Positions 6,900-13,533 of a DNA stretch of 13,533 nt are shown here, piece after piece. The notes below the pieces were generated by a model that did no database searches, was not told the DNA's origin, and worked only from the letters and a program-made list of their open reading frames with translations. Within the stretch, counting starts at the first letter, position 1; each line of letters opens with the position of its first letter. Position numbers and translations under genes: made by a program. This stretch comes from Ilumatobacter sp. (GTDB taxonomy: Bacteria; Actinomycetota; Acidimicrobiia; Acidimicrobiales; Ilumatobacteraceae): positions 1-13,533 of the forward strand of contig JAJCXU010000636.1 of the NCBI GenBank assembly GCA_029263275.1, read 5' to 3'.

Positions 6900-8006
6900 T
6901 TACGTGTTGAACGGTCGCTTGGGATGATGCGTCAGGACTCGATGTCCCTCAGGTGTCACCACCACGAGGTCCTCGATGCGGATGCCACCGAAGCCGCCAC
7001 GATAGAGGCCCGGCTCGACGGTCACCACGTTGCCGGTTCGGATCACCTCGTTCGAGGCCTGCGAATGGAACGGCGATTCGTGGATCTGCAGCCCGACCCC
7101 ATGGCCAGTTCCGTGCAGATACCAGTCGCCGTACCCAGCTGCGACGAAGACCTCACGGCACGCGGTGTCCACCGCCGTAGCGGTGACGCCGGGGTGAAGC
7201 GCATCAAGGCCAGCGGTTTGAGAAACCTGCACGAGTTCGTAGATCTCGCGCTGCCGTGCCGAGGGCTCACCGATGACGTACGACCGCGTCATGTCGGAGT
7301 GGTAGCCCTCGATGAGAGCACCGACATCGATCACGACCGTGTCACCGTCGCCGACGGTTCGGCGACCCACTTCGTGATGCGGCCGAGCAGCGTGGTCTGG
7401 GCCGCTTGCCACGATCGTGTTGTAGCTCCGGTCGTCGGCTCCGTGGCGCCGCATCCGGTATTCGAGTTCGTCGCGAATGTCCGCTTCCGTGACCGGTGTG
7501 TCGAGCGTTCCGAATAGCATCGACTCGACCTCACCCAACGCGGCGTCAGCAGCTGCTGACGCCGCTTCGATGCGTTCGATCTCGGCCGCATCCTTGACTT
7601 CTCGGGCCGTGCCGACAATCGAGTCGACCGAAGCCAACGAGAGGTCGGCGGCCAATTGTTTCCATTGTGCGTGGGTTGTCGACCGAGCGTCGAGGCCCAC
7701 CGTTCCCGTCCCCGCCGCTTCGACGAGCGCCTCGTGGAGCTCACCCCGATCCTGAATCGCCACGATCTCGACACCACTGCCGCCCGTTTCGGCGGCGGCA
7801 CGCTCGCCGTACCTGGTGTCGGTGCCGAGCAGCACTTCGTCGGATCGAACGACGACCCAGCCGTTGGAGCCGGTGAACCCGGTCAACCAGCGGACATCGA
7901 TGAGATCGGTCAGGAGCAACGCATCCACACCGAGCTCCCCTCCGGCGACCAACGATCGAATCGCAGAGACCCGGGCAGCGTTGTCGATCGGTGTGAATGA
8001 TTGCAT
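6900..8006 (-). CDS. pepQ: Xaa-Pro dipeptidase/aminopeptidase, M24B family
   Basis: This metallopeptidase removes N-terminal residues next to proline in the cytoplasm. The protein has the M24B layout: an N-terminal creatinase-like domain (about 1-135, with [13 protein letters not shown]) and a C-terminal pita-bread domain. All five metal ligands are present (numbering from the GTG at 8009): D228 in VVIDVG, D239 in HSDMTR, H303 in [10 protein letters not shown]332 in VEPGLY and E346 in RIEDLVVV. I chose the ATG at 8006; a GTG directly upstream (8009) gives one extra residue, and GGAG is only 2 nt from the ATG, so the exact start is uncertain. Its place ahead of efp and nusB is the common bacterial arrangement. 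PepQ versus PepP specificity cannot be decided from sequence alone. Confidence 0.93.
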   Translation of the reverse strand: MQSFTPIDNAARVSAIRSLVAGGELGVDALLLTDLIDVRWLTGFTGSNGWVVVRSDEVLLGTDTRYGERAAAETGGSGVEIVAIQDRGELHEALVEAAGTGTVGLDARSTTHAQWKQLAADLSLASVDSIVGTAREVKDAAEIERIEAASAAADAALGEVESMLFGTLDTPVTEADIRDELEYRMRRHGADDRSYNTIVASGPDHAARPHHEVGRRTVGDGDTVVIDVGALIEGYHSDMTRSYVIGEPSARQREIYELVQVSQTAGLDALHPGVTATAVDTACREVFVAAGYGDWYLHGTGHGVGLQIHESPFHSQASNEVIRTGNVVTVEPGLYRGGFGGIRIEDLVVVTPEGHRVLTHHPKRPFNT

Positions 8007-8033
8007 CACTCCACGCTAGGTGGACCGATGGGG

Positions 8034-8639
8034 TCAGCCGTCGTCGGTCTGCATCTCGTCGTCCATCTCGCCGTCCATCTCCATCTCGCCGTCCATCTCG
8101 CCGTCGCCGTTATCCATGTCGGCCATGTCGTCATTGCCGATCGCGCGGACTTCGGCCATGAACTCGAGCGTCGAGCCGTTGTCGAACTCGAGCGTCACGT
8201 CGACCATGTCGGGGTAGGTCATCGGATCGATACCGAGCAGCATGATGTGCGCTGCACCCGGCTCGAACGTGAGGGACTCACCGGCAGGAATGACGTACCC
8301 GCCTTCCTTCTCGCTCATCGACATCTGGCCTTCGTCGTTGACGGTCACCTGGTGCAGTTCAGCGGTGTCGGTGGCCGACGTCGTGGCGGCAATCACGGTG
8401 ATGTCCTCTGCGCCGGGGTTAGTGACGACGCCGTAGACCGCCGACGTGGTCTGACCCTCAGCAGGTTGACGCGACCACGGGTCGGCAATGCTCACTGCGG
8501 CCTCGGGCGCTTCCGTGGTTGCGACGTCGTCAGACGCTGCATCGTCTGATCCGCACGCCACCAGTCCAAGGCCGGCGACGAGCAGGAGCGCTCCGAAGCG
8601 CCGTCGAGAGTGGTTATTGATCGGATGAGTTGTGTTCAC
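8034..8639 (-). CDS. PCuAC-type copper chaperone lipoprotein with Met/Asp/Glu-rich tail
   Basis: PCuAC (DUF461) proteins hold Cu(I) outside the membrane and pass it to Sco or to cytochrome c oxidase subunit II. The 201-residue protein has SRRRFG (11-16), a Tat-like motif, before a hydrophobic core and lipobox LVAC (Cys29). The PCuAC fold begins near DPWSR (53-57). The copper site is present as H96, M106/M108, H131 and M133, close to the usual H-x11-M-x21-HxM spacing. After the fold, residues about 169-201 form a very acidic tail with seven Met, built on MDGE repeats; such a tail may bind extra copper. The GTG start at 8639 lies inside the upstream membrane-protein gene (26-bp overlap), so expression is probably coupled. 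Gene name pcuC would be reasonable by function, but I leave it open. Confidence 0.9.
   Translation of the reverse strand: MNTTHPINNHSRRRFGALLLVAGLGLVACGSDDAASDDVATTEAPEAAVSIADPWSRQPAEGQTTSAVYGVVTNPGAEDITVIAATTSATDTAELHQVTVNDEGQMSMSEKEGGYVIPAGESLTFEPGAAHIMLLGIDPMTYPDMVDVTLEFDNGSTLEFMAEVRAIGNDDMADMDNGDGEMDGEMEMDGEMDDEMQTDDG
8061..8102 (-). repeat. 12-nt repeat encoding the MDGE tail of the PCuAC protein
   Basis: On the plus strand GTCCATCTCGCC occurs at 8061-8072 and again at 8091-8102. The stretch between them holds a third copy expanded by 6 nt. Read on the minus strand this encodes the repeated MDGE units. Copy number could vary between strains through slippage; a change in whole units would keep the frame. 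Confidence 0.6.
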
Positions 8640-9645
8640 GTTTGTCAGGTCGTTGCGTGGACCCGATCAGTTCCCACGCACCGAGGATCACGACGAGAAA
8701 GCCTGCAACGAGCACGGCGACCGTTGTCCCACGGTCGAACCAGTTTGGTGCGTTGGTGGGCACGATCGCTGCCGTGAGCCCGTCGAGCCGCATCCACGCC
8801 CACCCGGTCAGGAGTATTCCGGCGAGCCCGACGAGCACCGACGCAATCGTCCGATCCCGACGAACAAAGGGCACCAGAGCGCACATCGCGGCGACACCGG
8901 CGAGTATCGGCAACAACCACCACGTGAGTTTCGGACCCGTCTCGGCGGGAAGCGATGAGTATTGCCAGGCACCTGCGATCAGCCCGAATGCAGCCGGGAC
9001 CAACGCTGCTGCGGCGATCGGCCCACCACGCATGATCAGGAGCACCCCACCGAGTCCGGCCAGGAGGCCGAGCACACCTCCGATCCAGATCGGAACGGAC
9101 GACGGTTCGGGCTGCCAGGTGCTGATCACCGTGACGTCGACCTCGGCACCGTCGACCACGAGGGGCACCACGCTCTCGAGGATGCGGTCACCGGGCTGCG
9201 TGCCGAACGGCGGAACCGGCTGCATCAGGTGGGCGCGGTGGTCGTGCCACGACCATCGCCCCGCCGTACCGATTTCGCGCCACTCGGGGTCTGCATCCGG
9301 ATCGGCGAACTCAGGGAAGTCAGTGCCATATCGCTCGGCGTTGAGGTAGGTCGTCGGTGACAGTGTGTTCTCGAGCACCGTCCCGTCAGGCTCGAACAGC
9401 AAGTACGGCTCGCCCCGGTAGCCGATCACGGTGACCTCGACACCGGTGTCGACCCGCAGCTCGACGAACGAGTCGCCTCCGAGGATGGCGAGCGAGATTC
9501 CCGGTGTCGGCGGATCGATGCCGATGATCTCGCTGCGATAGTCGGTGGGACCCGCTGGGTCAGCGCGAACGACACCCGCCGGAATGAGGGTGAGGACGAG
9601 GGCCACCAGGACCCCAGCCGTCAGCTTCGCGGCACGCCGGGTCAA
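8614..9645 (-). CDS. Membrane protein with exported WxWHDHRxH motif, copper-cluster associated
   Basis: The 343-residue protein has a signal peptide (about 1-29), an exported domain (30-185) and five predicted membrane helices (about 186-205, 208-227, 241-260, 267-286 and 306-325), which would put the charged C-terminus in the cytoplasm. The exported part carries GYRGEPYLLFEPDGTV (75-90), SPTTYLNAERYG (96-107) and W131-S-W133-H134-D135-H136-R137-A-H139. I have seen this pattern in uncharacterised actinobacterial proteins but know no assigned function. The His cluster next to two Trp and a following Met suggests metal binding. It starts with TTG overlapping the cupredoxin stop by 4 bp (TTGA), and its end overlaps the PCuAC gene, which ties it to copper handling. 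A copper chaperone or transporter partner is the best guess; this is inference. Confidence 0.85.
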   Translation of the reverse strand: MTRRAAKLTAGVLVALVLTLIPAGVVRADPAGPTDYRSEIIGIDPPTPGISLAILGGDSFVELRVDTGVEVTVIGYRGEPYLLFEPDGTVLENTLSPTTYLNAERYGTDFPEFADPDADPEWREIGTAGRWSWHDHRAHLMQPVPPFGTQPGDRILESVVPLVVDGAEVDVTVISTWQPEPSSVPIWIGGVLGLLAGLGGVLLIMRGGPIAAAALVPAAFGLIAGAWQYSSLPAETGPKLTWWLLPILAGVAAMCALVPFVRRDRTIASVLVGLAGILLTGWAWMRLDGLTAAIVPTNAPNWFDRGTTVAVLVAGFLVVILGAWELIGSTQRPDKREHNSSDQ

Positions 9646-10073
9646 CGCGGCAACACCTGCAGAATGAACTCACCAGATGGGTGCACCGTGCACAACCCCT
9701 CGTACGAGCCGGGTGTCGTGAACTCCTGACGGAGCGTGGCCCGCGCACTGACGAACCACGGACCGACGCTGTGACCACGAGTGTCCTCGTTGACGATGCG
9801 AATCGTCTGACCGACGGTCGTCGTGAGCGAACGCGGCAGGATCGAGAGCGGCTCACCGGCATCGAGCGCGTCGCCCGCACCGACGGGGATCGTGTACTCG
9901 TAGGTGGCGCTGCTGTCGCTCAGCACGGCGCCGAATCCCGGCAGGTTCTCCTCGAGGTCGGGAACACCGGCGCTGCTGACACCCGCCGTGTCGCTGCTGC
10001 CTCCGCAGGAGGCGAGCACCAGTGCCGCAGCGGCAGTCATCATGGTCAACGTCGCTCGGAATGTCATCGTCAT
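9642..10073 (-). CDS. Small cupredoxin-like lipoprotein lacking the axial Met
   Basis: The 143-residue protein has a lipoprotein signal with lipobox LASC (Cys23), then a ~45-residue linker and a single cupredoxin domain. Three type 1 copper ligands are in the expected order: H101 (RGHSVGPW), C128 and H131 in CTVH. In plastocyanin-like sites the axial Met follows as H-x4-M; here that place is F136, so the site would have no Met ligand. The strand TTVGQTIRIVNEDTRGH is typical for the fold. The ATG overlaps the Sco stop by 4 bp (ATGA), so translation is likely coupled. It could carry electrons, or hold copper between Sco and PCuAC. A structural cupredoxin that binds no copper is possible but less likely, as the H, C, H set is kept. 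Confidence 0.88.
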   Translation of the reverse strand: MTMTFRATLTMMTAAAALVLASCGGSSDTAGVSSAGVPDLEENLPGFGAVLSDSSATYEYTIPVGAGDALDAGEPLSILPRSLTTTVGQTIRIVNEDTRGHSVGPWFVSARATLRQEFTTPGSYEGLCTVHPSGEFILQVLPR

Positions 10074-10714
10074 GCCTCGTATCGGTCCAAGAGTAGTGAC
10101 AGGTCATTGCTGATGTCGTCCGATGTTGCCCCGAATTGCCACGAGAGCACCAATTGACCCGCATCGTCGACGGCGTAGAGGAACGGCGAATGGTCGACTT
10201 CGACCAGTCCGCTGTCGAGCTTGCGTACTTCCCAGCTGGCACCAAACGGAGCGCCGGCAGCGACGGTCTGCTCGACGTCGAGCGTTCCGACGGCAATTGC
10301 GCCCTCGACGAAGCTCGTGACGTAGGTATCGAGGCGATCGAGGTCGCGCTCCGGGTCGACGGTGACCATCACCACGTCGACCAAGTCCGCATCGGCCGGA
10401 TCGAGTTTGCGGAGGGCGATGGTGAGGTCCGCCAGCGTCGTCGGGCACACGTCGGGGCAGTTGGTGAATCCGAAGTAGACGACTCGCATGCCTCCCGGGC
10501 GAGCCCGAAAGTCGACATCGGTGCCGGGGTCGCTCAGCGACGGGAGGCTGACGAGGTCGACTTGCGGTGGCGGATCGAGGATGACGCCCGACAACGTGCT
10601 GCCCCCAGCGCTGGAGTCGTCACTGGACGAGCCGCCGCAGGCAACGAGGACCAGGGCAGCGATCGCGACGAGCGCAATCTGACGCCATCGGAAATTGGTC
10701 GAAATGGGCTCCAC
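10070..10714 (-). CDS. Sco1/SenC family copper chaperone lipoprotein
   Basis: Sco proteins deliver copper to, and reduce the thiols of, the CuA site in cytochrome c oxidase subunit II. The 214-residue protein has a lipoprotein signal with lipobox LVAC (Cys26), a Ser/Gly/Asp linker, and a thioredoxin-fold domain. The copper ligands are all visible: C86 and C90 in CPDVCP and H175 in VDHSPFLY. FGFTNCPDVCP and MVTVDPERD are typical for the family. The GTG start at 10714 lies 5 bp after the sigma-factor stop, and the gene overlaps the cupredoxin gene by 4 bp. It is therefore probably transcribed with the sigma gene and is a direct candidate for its regulon. Confidence 0.95.
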   Translation of the reverse strand: MEPISTNFRWRQIALVAIAALVLVACGGSSSDDSSAGGSTLSGVILDPPPQVDLVSLPSLSDPGTDVDFRARPGGMRVVYFGFTNCPDVCPTTLADLTIALRKLDPADADLVDVVMVTVDPERDLDRLDTYVTSFVEGAIAVGTLDVEQTVAAGAPFGASWEVRKLDSGLVEVDHSPFLYAVDDAGQLVLSWQFGATSDDISNDLSLLLDRYEA

Positions 10715-10719
10715 GTCGG

Positions 10720-11295
10720 TCAGGTCGTCGCCGAGGCGTCGTTGGTTCCCGTCGGCGGCAGTGTTTCGCTGCGGTCGGCGGCAACGAGGTCGCGGCGGGC
10801 GCGGGCCACCCGGGAACGGACCGTGCCGATGGGGCAGCCAAGAACCTCTGCCGCTTCGGCGTATTGCAGACCGAGCACCTGAGTCAAGACGAACGCTGCG
10901 CGGCGGTCATCGTCGAGGCTGTCGACGAGGGAGTCGAGGGCGAGGCGTCCTGCGTCGTCGGGTGCGATGACCGAGCCGAGTCCGCCACCTGCCAACGCCT
11001 CGTCGATGGCGAGTGCATCACGCCGACGTCGACGCTGCTGACGACGGGTGTGATCGACGCACACTCGACGAGCGATGGTCAACAACCATGCCTTGGCCGG
11101 GCCCTCGCGGCGGTACCGGTGGAGCGAACCGACAGCACGTTCGTAGGTCTCTTGAGCCAAGTCGTCAGCGTCGCGGAGATCTCCGAGGTGACGACACATC
11201 CGCCAGACGTCAGCTTGCGTCTCCGCGATGAACTGTTCGAACGCGCGACGGTCACCCGTCTGCGCCTCGAGCAGCAACTGCGTCAGCCGATCCAC
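10720..11295 (-). CDS. SigC-like ECF sigma factor
   Basis: With the GTG at 11295 the product is 191 residues, near the size of M. tuberculosis SigC. Region 2 is clear (FEQFIAETQADVWR, then DADDLAQETYERAVGSLHRYRR and AKAWLLTIARRVCVDHTRR). Region 4 is clear as well (FVLTQVLGLQYAEAAEVLGCPIGTVRSRVARARRDL). The FIAETQADVWR stretch and TQVLGLQYAEAAEVLGCPIGT match my memory of SigC closely. SigC has been linked to copper homeostasis in M. tuberculosis, which fits the downstream genes. No Shine-Dalgarno precedes the GTG, but CACAAT (minus strand, 11302-11307) ends 6 nt before it, so a leaderless start is possible. The frame stays open to 11430, with another ATG at 11352 that shares bases with the divergent anti-sigma ATG. 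The shorter start agrees better with the family. Confidence 0.9.
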   Translation of the reverse strand: MDRLTQLLLEAQTGDRRAFEQFIAETQADVWRMCRHLGDLRDADDLAQETYERAVGSLHRYRREGPAKAWLLTIARRVCVDHTRRQQRRRRRDALAIDEALAGGGLGSVIAPDDAGRLALDSLVDSLDDDRRAAFVLTQVLGLQYAEAAEVLGCPIGTVRSRVARARRDLVAADRSETLPPTGTNDASATT

Positions 11296-11314
11296 TGGAA
11301 CATTGTGCCGACTC

Positions 11315-11341
11315 GGGAACCAAATGCGTGGGACCTTCGAC
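11315..11341 (+). promoter_or_regulatory. ECF-type promoter candidate for the anti-sigma gene
   Basis: GGGAAC (11315-11320) and CGACCT (starting 11338) are 17 nt apart on the plus strand. Against the reported SigC consensus SSSAAT-N16-20-CGTSSS they match 5 of 6 and 4 of 6 positions. CGAC ends 9 nt before the ATG at 11351, so the mRNA would start at or just before the start codon. The SigC-like factor encoded next door could activate this promoter, giving feedback control. Confidence 0.45.
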
Positions 11342-11350
11342 CTCTGTGAC

Positions 11351-11992
11351 ATGGCTCTCACCGACCCGCCCCCGGTCACCTGCGCTGATGCTGGCGAGAT
11401 GTTGTCGGCTCGAGAGGACGGCGAGACCACCGGAGCGGAGAACGAGGCGCTCGATCAGCACCTGTCCGGGTGTGCCGAGTGTTCGACGTTGGCGGTCCAC
11501 ATCGGCGACCTGAGCCGGCAACTCCGATTTCGATCAGCCGACCCGATCCCGAACCTGGTCGGAGTCATCACCGAACGAACCCGTCCCGCAGTGCTCGGCC
11601 GTGGCGGATGGCTGCGACCCGCGATGGCCTGGGTCGCGGTTGTGTTGTTCGCCCAGAACGTCGTGGCCCTGGTCGGTGGCCACCTCGATGGCGCCGACAA
11701 TCACCTCGCTCGCCACATCGGCGCATTCGGCGTGGCGCTCGCCATCGGCTTCGCCTATGTCGCGTGGAAGCCCCATCGTTCCCACGGCCTGTTGCCCTTC
11801 GCCGCCGCATTGATTCTGACGATTTCGATTAGTGCGCTGGCCGACATCATCGATGGCGGACGGACGGTGCTCGCCGAGAGTGCACACATCACAGAGGTCA
11901 TCGGCCTCACACTGCTCTGGATGATCGCCGGGTCACCCGGCTGGTCACGATGGACGAACTGGACCAAGCGCCATCGTCACATCTTGCACTGA
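11351..11992 (+). CDS. Zinc-binding (zf-HC2) membrane anti-sigma-like protein
   Basis: The 213-residue protein starts with a zinc-binding anti-sigma domain: C11, the helix EMLSAREDGE, then H37-x3-C41-x2-C44 in QHLSGCAECS. Such domains clamp ECF sigma factors at the membrane. After a linker, about four membrane helices follow (near 92-110, 119-138, 144-168 and 176-192), more than the single helix of classic anti-sigmas. Histidines cluster around the first loop (GGHLDGADNHLARH) and at KPHRSH, so metal sensing is conceivable. The frame is open upstream to 11228, but that part is antisense to the sigma gene; the ATG at 11351 follows an ECF-type promoter and has no Shine-Dalgarno. It is divergent from the sigma gene, which is unusual, and ends 10 bp from the convergent TlpA-like gene. 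Confidence 0.87.
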   Translation: MALTDPPPVTCADAGEMLSAREDGETTGAENEALDQHLSGCAECSTLAVHIGDLSRQLRFRSADPIPNLVGVITERTRPAVLGRGGWLRPAMAWVAVVLFAQNVVALVGGHLDGADNHLARHIGAFGVALAIGFAYVAWKPHRSHGLLPFAAALILTISISALADIIDGGRTVLAESAHITEVIGLTLLWMIAGSPGWSRWTNWTKRHRHILH

Positions 11993-12002
11993 GACGGGAC
12001 AG

Positions 12003-12524
12003 TTACTGCTCGGTGGCGAGCAGGTCGAGCACTTCGCTCTCGAGACTCGACTCGTCGAGCACGCCGGTGCGCTCGATGATCGTTCCATCGCTCGTGACGA
12101 ACAACGTCGTCGGGAATGACGTCAAGCGCATCTCGGTCTGGAGTTCTGCAAGACGGTCTTGGAAGAGTTCGTACGTCACGCCACGTTCGCCGGCGAATTC
12201 CGTCATTTCCTCGACCGTGTCGATGGCGTTGACCCCGACGAACCGCACCTCATCGCCGTAGTCCTCGTGCACGGCGGCGAAATGCTTGAGTTCATTCGCG
12301 CAGGGCGGACAGGCGGCGTACCAGAAGTTGATCACCAGCGGGCCACCGATGAGGTCATCCGTGGAGATCGCTGTGTCCTCGGCCGCGGTGAGTTCGACCG
12401 ACGGAAGCGTGTCGGACGCGTCGCCACTGTCACCACCAACGACCCGGACGATTGCGATCACTGCCAGCACGGCCGCAAACGCCGAGATGACCATTGCTGC
12501 GCGTCGCTGACCGTTCGGCTCCAC
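12003..12524 (-). CDS. TlpA/ResA-like thiol-disulfide oxidoreductase
   Basis: The 173-residue protein has one N-terminal signal anchor (about 9-28) and a periplasm-facing thioredoxin fold. The active site is W68-Y-A-A-C72-P-P-C75, and the cis-proline loop is SFPTTLFV (P138). TlpA-type proteins reduce thiols outside the membrane, either for cytochrome c maturation or for CuA assembly, where TlpA reduces Sco and subunit II. The second role fits the nearby Sco and PCuAC genes, but the gene order is not continuous: the anti-sigma gene lies between on the other strand. It starts 20 bp after aspS with a GTG (12524) and no clear ribosome binding site, so it may be transcribed with aspS. An alternative ATG at 12494 would cut into the anchor. 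Confidence 0.92.
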   Translation of the reverse strand: MEPNGQRRAAMVISAFAAVLAVIAIVRVVGGDSGDASDTLPSVELTAAEDTAISTDDLIGGPLVINFWYAACPPCANELKHFAAVHEDYGDEVRFVGVNAIDTVEEMTEFAGERGVTYELFQDRLAELQTEMRLTSFPTTLFVTSDGTIIERTGVLDESSLESEVLDLLATEQ

Positions 12525-12544
12525 GGGGCAAGCCTACGGGTGAC

Positions 12545-13533
12545 TCAGGTGGCCGGCGGAAGGACCTTCAGCCCCAGTTCGGCCATTGCTTTCGGATCGC
12601 CGGGGATGGGGCTGTTGGTCATCGGGTCAGCGCCGCTCTGCGTCTTGGGGAAGGCGATGATCTCGCGGATGTTCTCCTCCCCCGCCAGGATGGCCACGAG
12701 GCGGTCGAGACCGAACGCGAAGCCACCGTGCGGCGGGGCGCCGTACTCGAAGGGGTTGAGGAAAAAGCCGAACTTCTTCTCCGCCTCTTCGTCGGAGATG
12801 CCGAGCGCAGTGAACACCTTGCGCTGCAGCTCCGGCTCGTGGATTCGGATCGAGCCCGAGCCCAGCTCCCAACCGTTGAGGACGAGGTCGTACGCGATCG
12901 AGCGGACCGACATCGGGTCGCTCTCGAACTTGTCGATGTCGTCAGGGTGCGGCATCGTGAACGGGTGGTGACCCGACTTGGGCTGCCCGGTTTCCTTGTC
13001 GCGACCGACGAACAATGGGAACTCGACAACCCAGACATAGCGATACGGGCCCTCGTGCACCGGCGGGCGACCGATTTCGTTGCGGAGCATGCCGAGCACT
13101 TCACACGTCGTATCCCACTCGTCAGCAATAATCAGGATCAGGTCGCCCGTCTCGGCGCCCATCGCCGCTTTGACCGCCGGCACCTCGTCGTCCGACAGGA
13201 ATTTGGCGACAGGCGAGTCGAAGCCCTCGTCGGTGCACTTGAGCCACACCATTCCCTTGGCGCCCGCCGACTTGGCACGGTCGGTGAGCTTGTCGAGTTG
13301 GTTGCGACCGTATTCGGAGGCGCCTCCATCGACCTTGATGCCCTTGATGGCGTCCGCGCCGGCAAACGCCTTGAATTCGGTGCTGGCGAAGACCGACGTG
13401 AGCTCTTGCAGCTCCATACCAAAGCGGAGGTCAGGCTTGTCGATGCCGAAGCGGTTCATCGCATCGTGCCAGGTCATGCGCTCGATCGGCGCGGGGCGCT
13501 CACCTGTTGCTGCCTCGGCAGCCGCCAGAACGG
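12545..13533 (-). CDS. aspS: Aspartyl-tRNA synthetase, C-terminal part (runs off right edge)
   Basis: The minus frame is open from the right edge to a stop at 12545, giving the last 329 residues or so of a class II aspartyl-tRNA synthetase. The reading frame continues above the first ATG (13477) through PAPIERMTWHDAM, so that ATG is internal. I see the start of the bacterial-type insertion (GAD) domain at RFGIDKPDLRFGMEL. The insert runs to about EWDTTCEVLGMLRNEIG. The catalytic core then resumes with FPLFVGRDKETGQPKSGHHPFTMP, WELGSGSIRIHE, and GAPPHGGFAFGLDRLVAIL, which is motif 3 with the ATP-binding Arg. The anticodon domain and motifs 1 and 2 lie outside the window, so I cannot tell whether the enzyme is discriminating (Asp only) or also charges tRNA-Asn. 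Confidence 0.96.
   Translation of the reverse strand, partial: VLAAAEAATGERPAPIERMTWHDAMNRFGIDKPDLRFGMELQELTSVFASTEFKAFAGADAIKGIKVDGGASEYGRNQLDKLTDRAKSAGAKGMVWLKCTDEGFDSPVAKFLSDDEVPAVKAAMGAETGDLILIIADEWDTTCEVLGMLRNEIGRPPVHEGPYRYVWVVEFPLFVGRDKETGQPKSGHHPFTMPHPDDIDKFESDPMSVRSIAYDLVLNGWELGSGSIRIHEPELQRKVFTALGISDEEAEKKFGFFLNPFEYGAPPHGGFAFGLDRLVAILAGEENIREIIAFPKTQSGADPMTNSPIPGDPKAMAELGLKVLPPAT

Noticed and set aside
8010..8024. TCCAC / GTGGA hairpin between the PCuAC gene and pepQ
   Set aside because: Only 5 bp of stem and no T-run; too weak to call a terminator, though it is the only candidate break between the copper operon and pepQ.
1..13533. Phage, IS element, tRNA or integration-site signals
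   Set aside because: No transposase, integrase or structural phage gene, no cloverleaf-like sequence, and no flanking direct repeats were visible.

Overview
The window looks like a chromosome segment from a high-GC actinobacterium, most likely of the Acidimicrobiia/Ilumatobacter type. The clues are a secreted protein with the 'VLDTR' beta-sandwich module, a DUF222-HNH (13E12-type) gene, a relBE pair resembling mycobacterial RelBE, a SigC-like ECF sigma factor, and several start codons with no Shine-Dalgarno. The taxonomic placement is inference. Most genes lie on the minus strand; only relB-relE and the anti-sigma gene are on the plus strand.

Left part (1-3586, minus strand): the first 403 codons of a large secreted protein (signal peptide, VLDTR module, short collagen-like Gly-X-Y stretch, right-handed beta-helix) that runs off the left edge; a DUF222-HNH endonuclease-family gene with a LexA/SOS-box-like palindrome over its candidate promoter; and a Thr/Pro-rich lipoprotein of unknown function. 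The lipoprotein is divergent from a relB-relE toxin-antitoxin operon (3648-4198, plus strand) that appears leaderless, with an operator-like palindrome over its -10 box.

Middle (4251-8006, minus strand): the conserved housekeeping block pepQ-efp-nusB followed by a DUF2079 polytopic membrane protein.

Right part (8034-12524): the most interesting block. A SigC-like ECF sigma gene is followed, on the same strand and with 5-bp to overlapping junctions, by a Sco1/SenC copper chaperone, a small cupredoxin lipoprotein lacking the usual axial Met, a five-TM membrane protein with an exported W-x-WHDHR-x-H motif, and a PCuAC copper chaperone with an unusual Met/Asp/Glu tail. Divergent from the sigma gene is a zinc-binding (zf-HC2) membrane anti-sigma-like protein, and convergent with that is a TlpA-like thioredoxin. 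Sco, PCuAC and TlpA are known partners in building the CuA centre of cytochrome c oxidase, so I read this block as a sigma-factor-controlled copper delivery module. The WHDHR membrane protein, the axial-Met-less cupredoxin and the membrane anti-sigma are its least characterised parts. The 3' two-thirds or so of aspS closes the window on the right. I see no tRNA, rRNA, CRISPR, IS element or phage gene.
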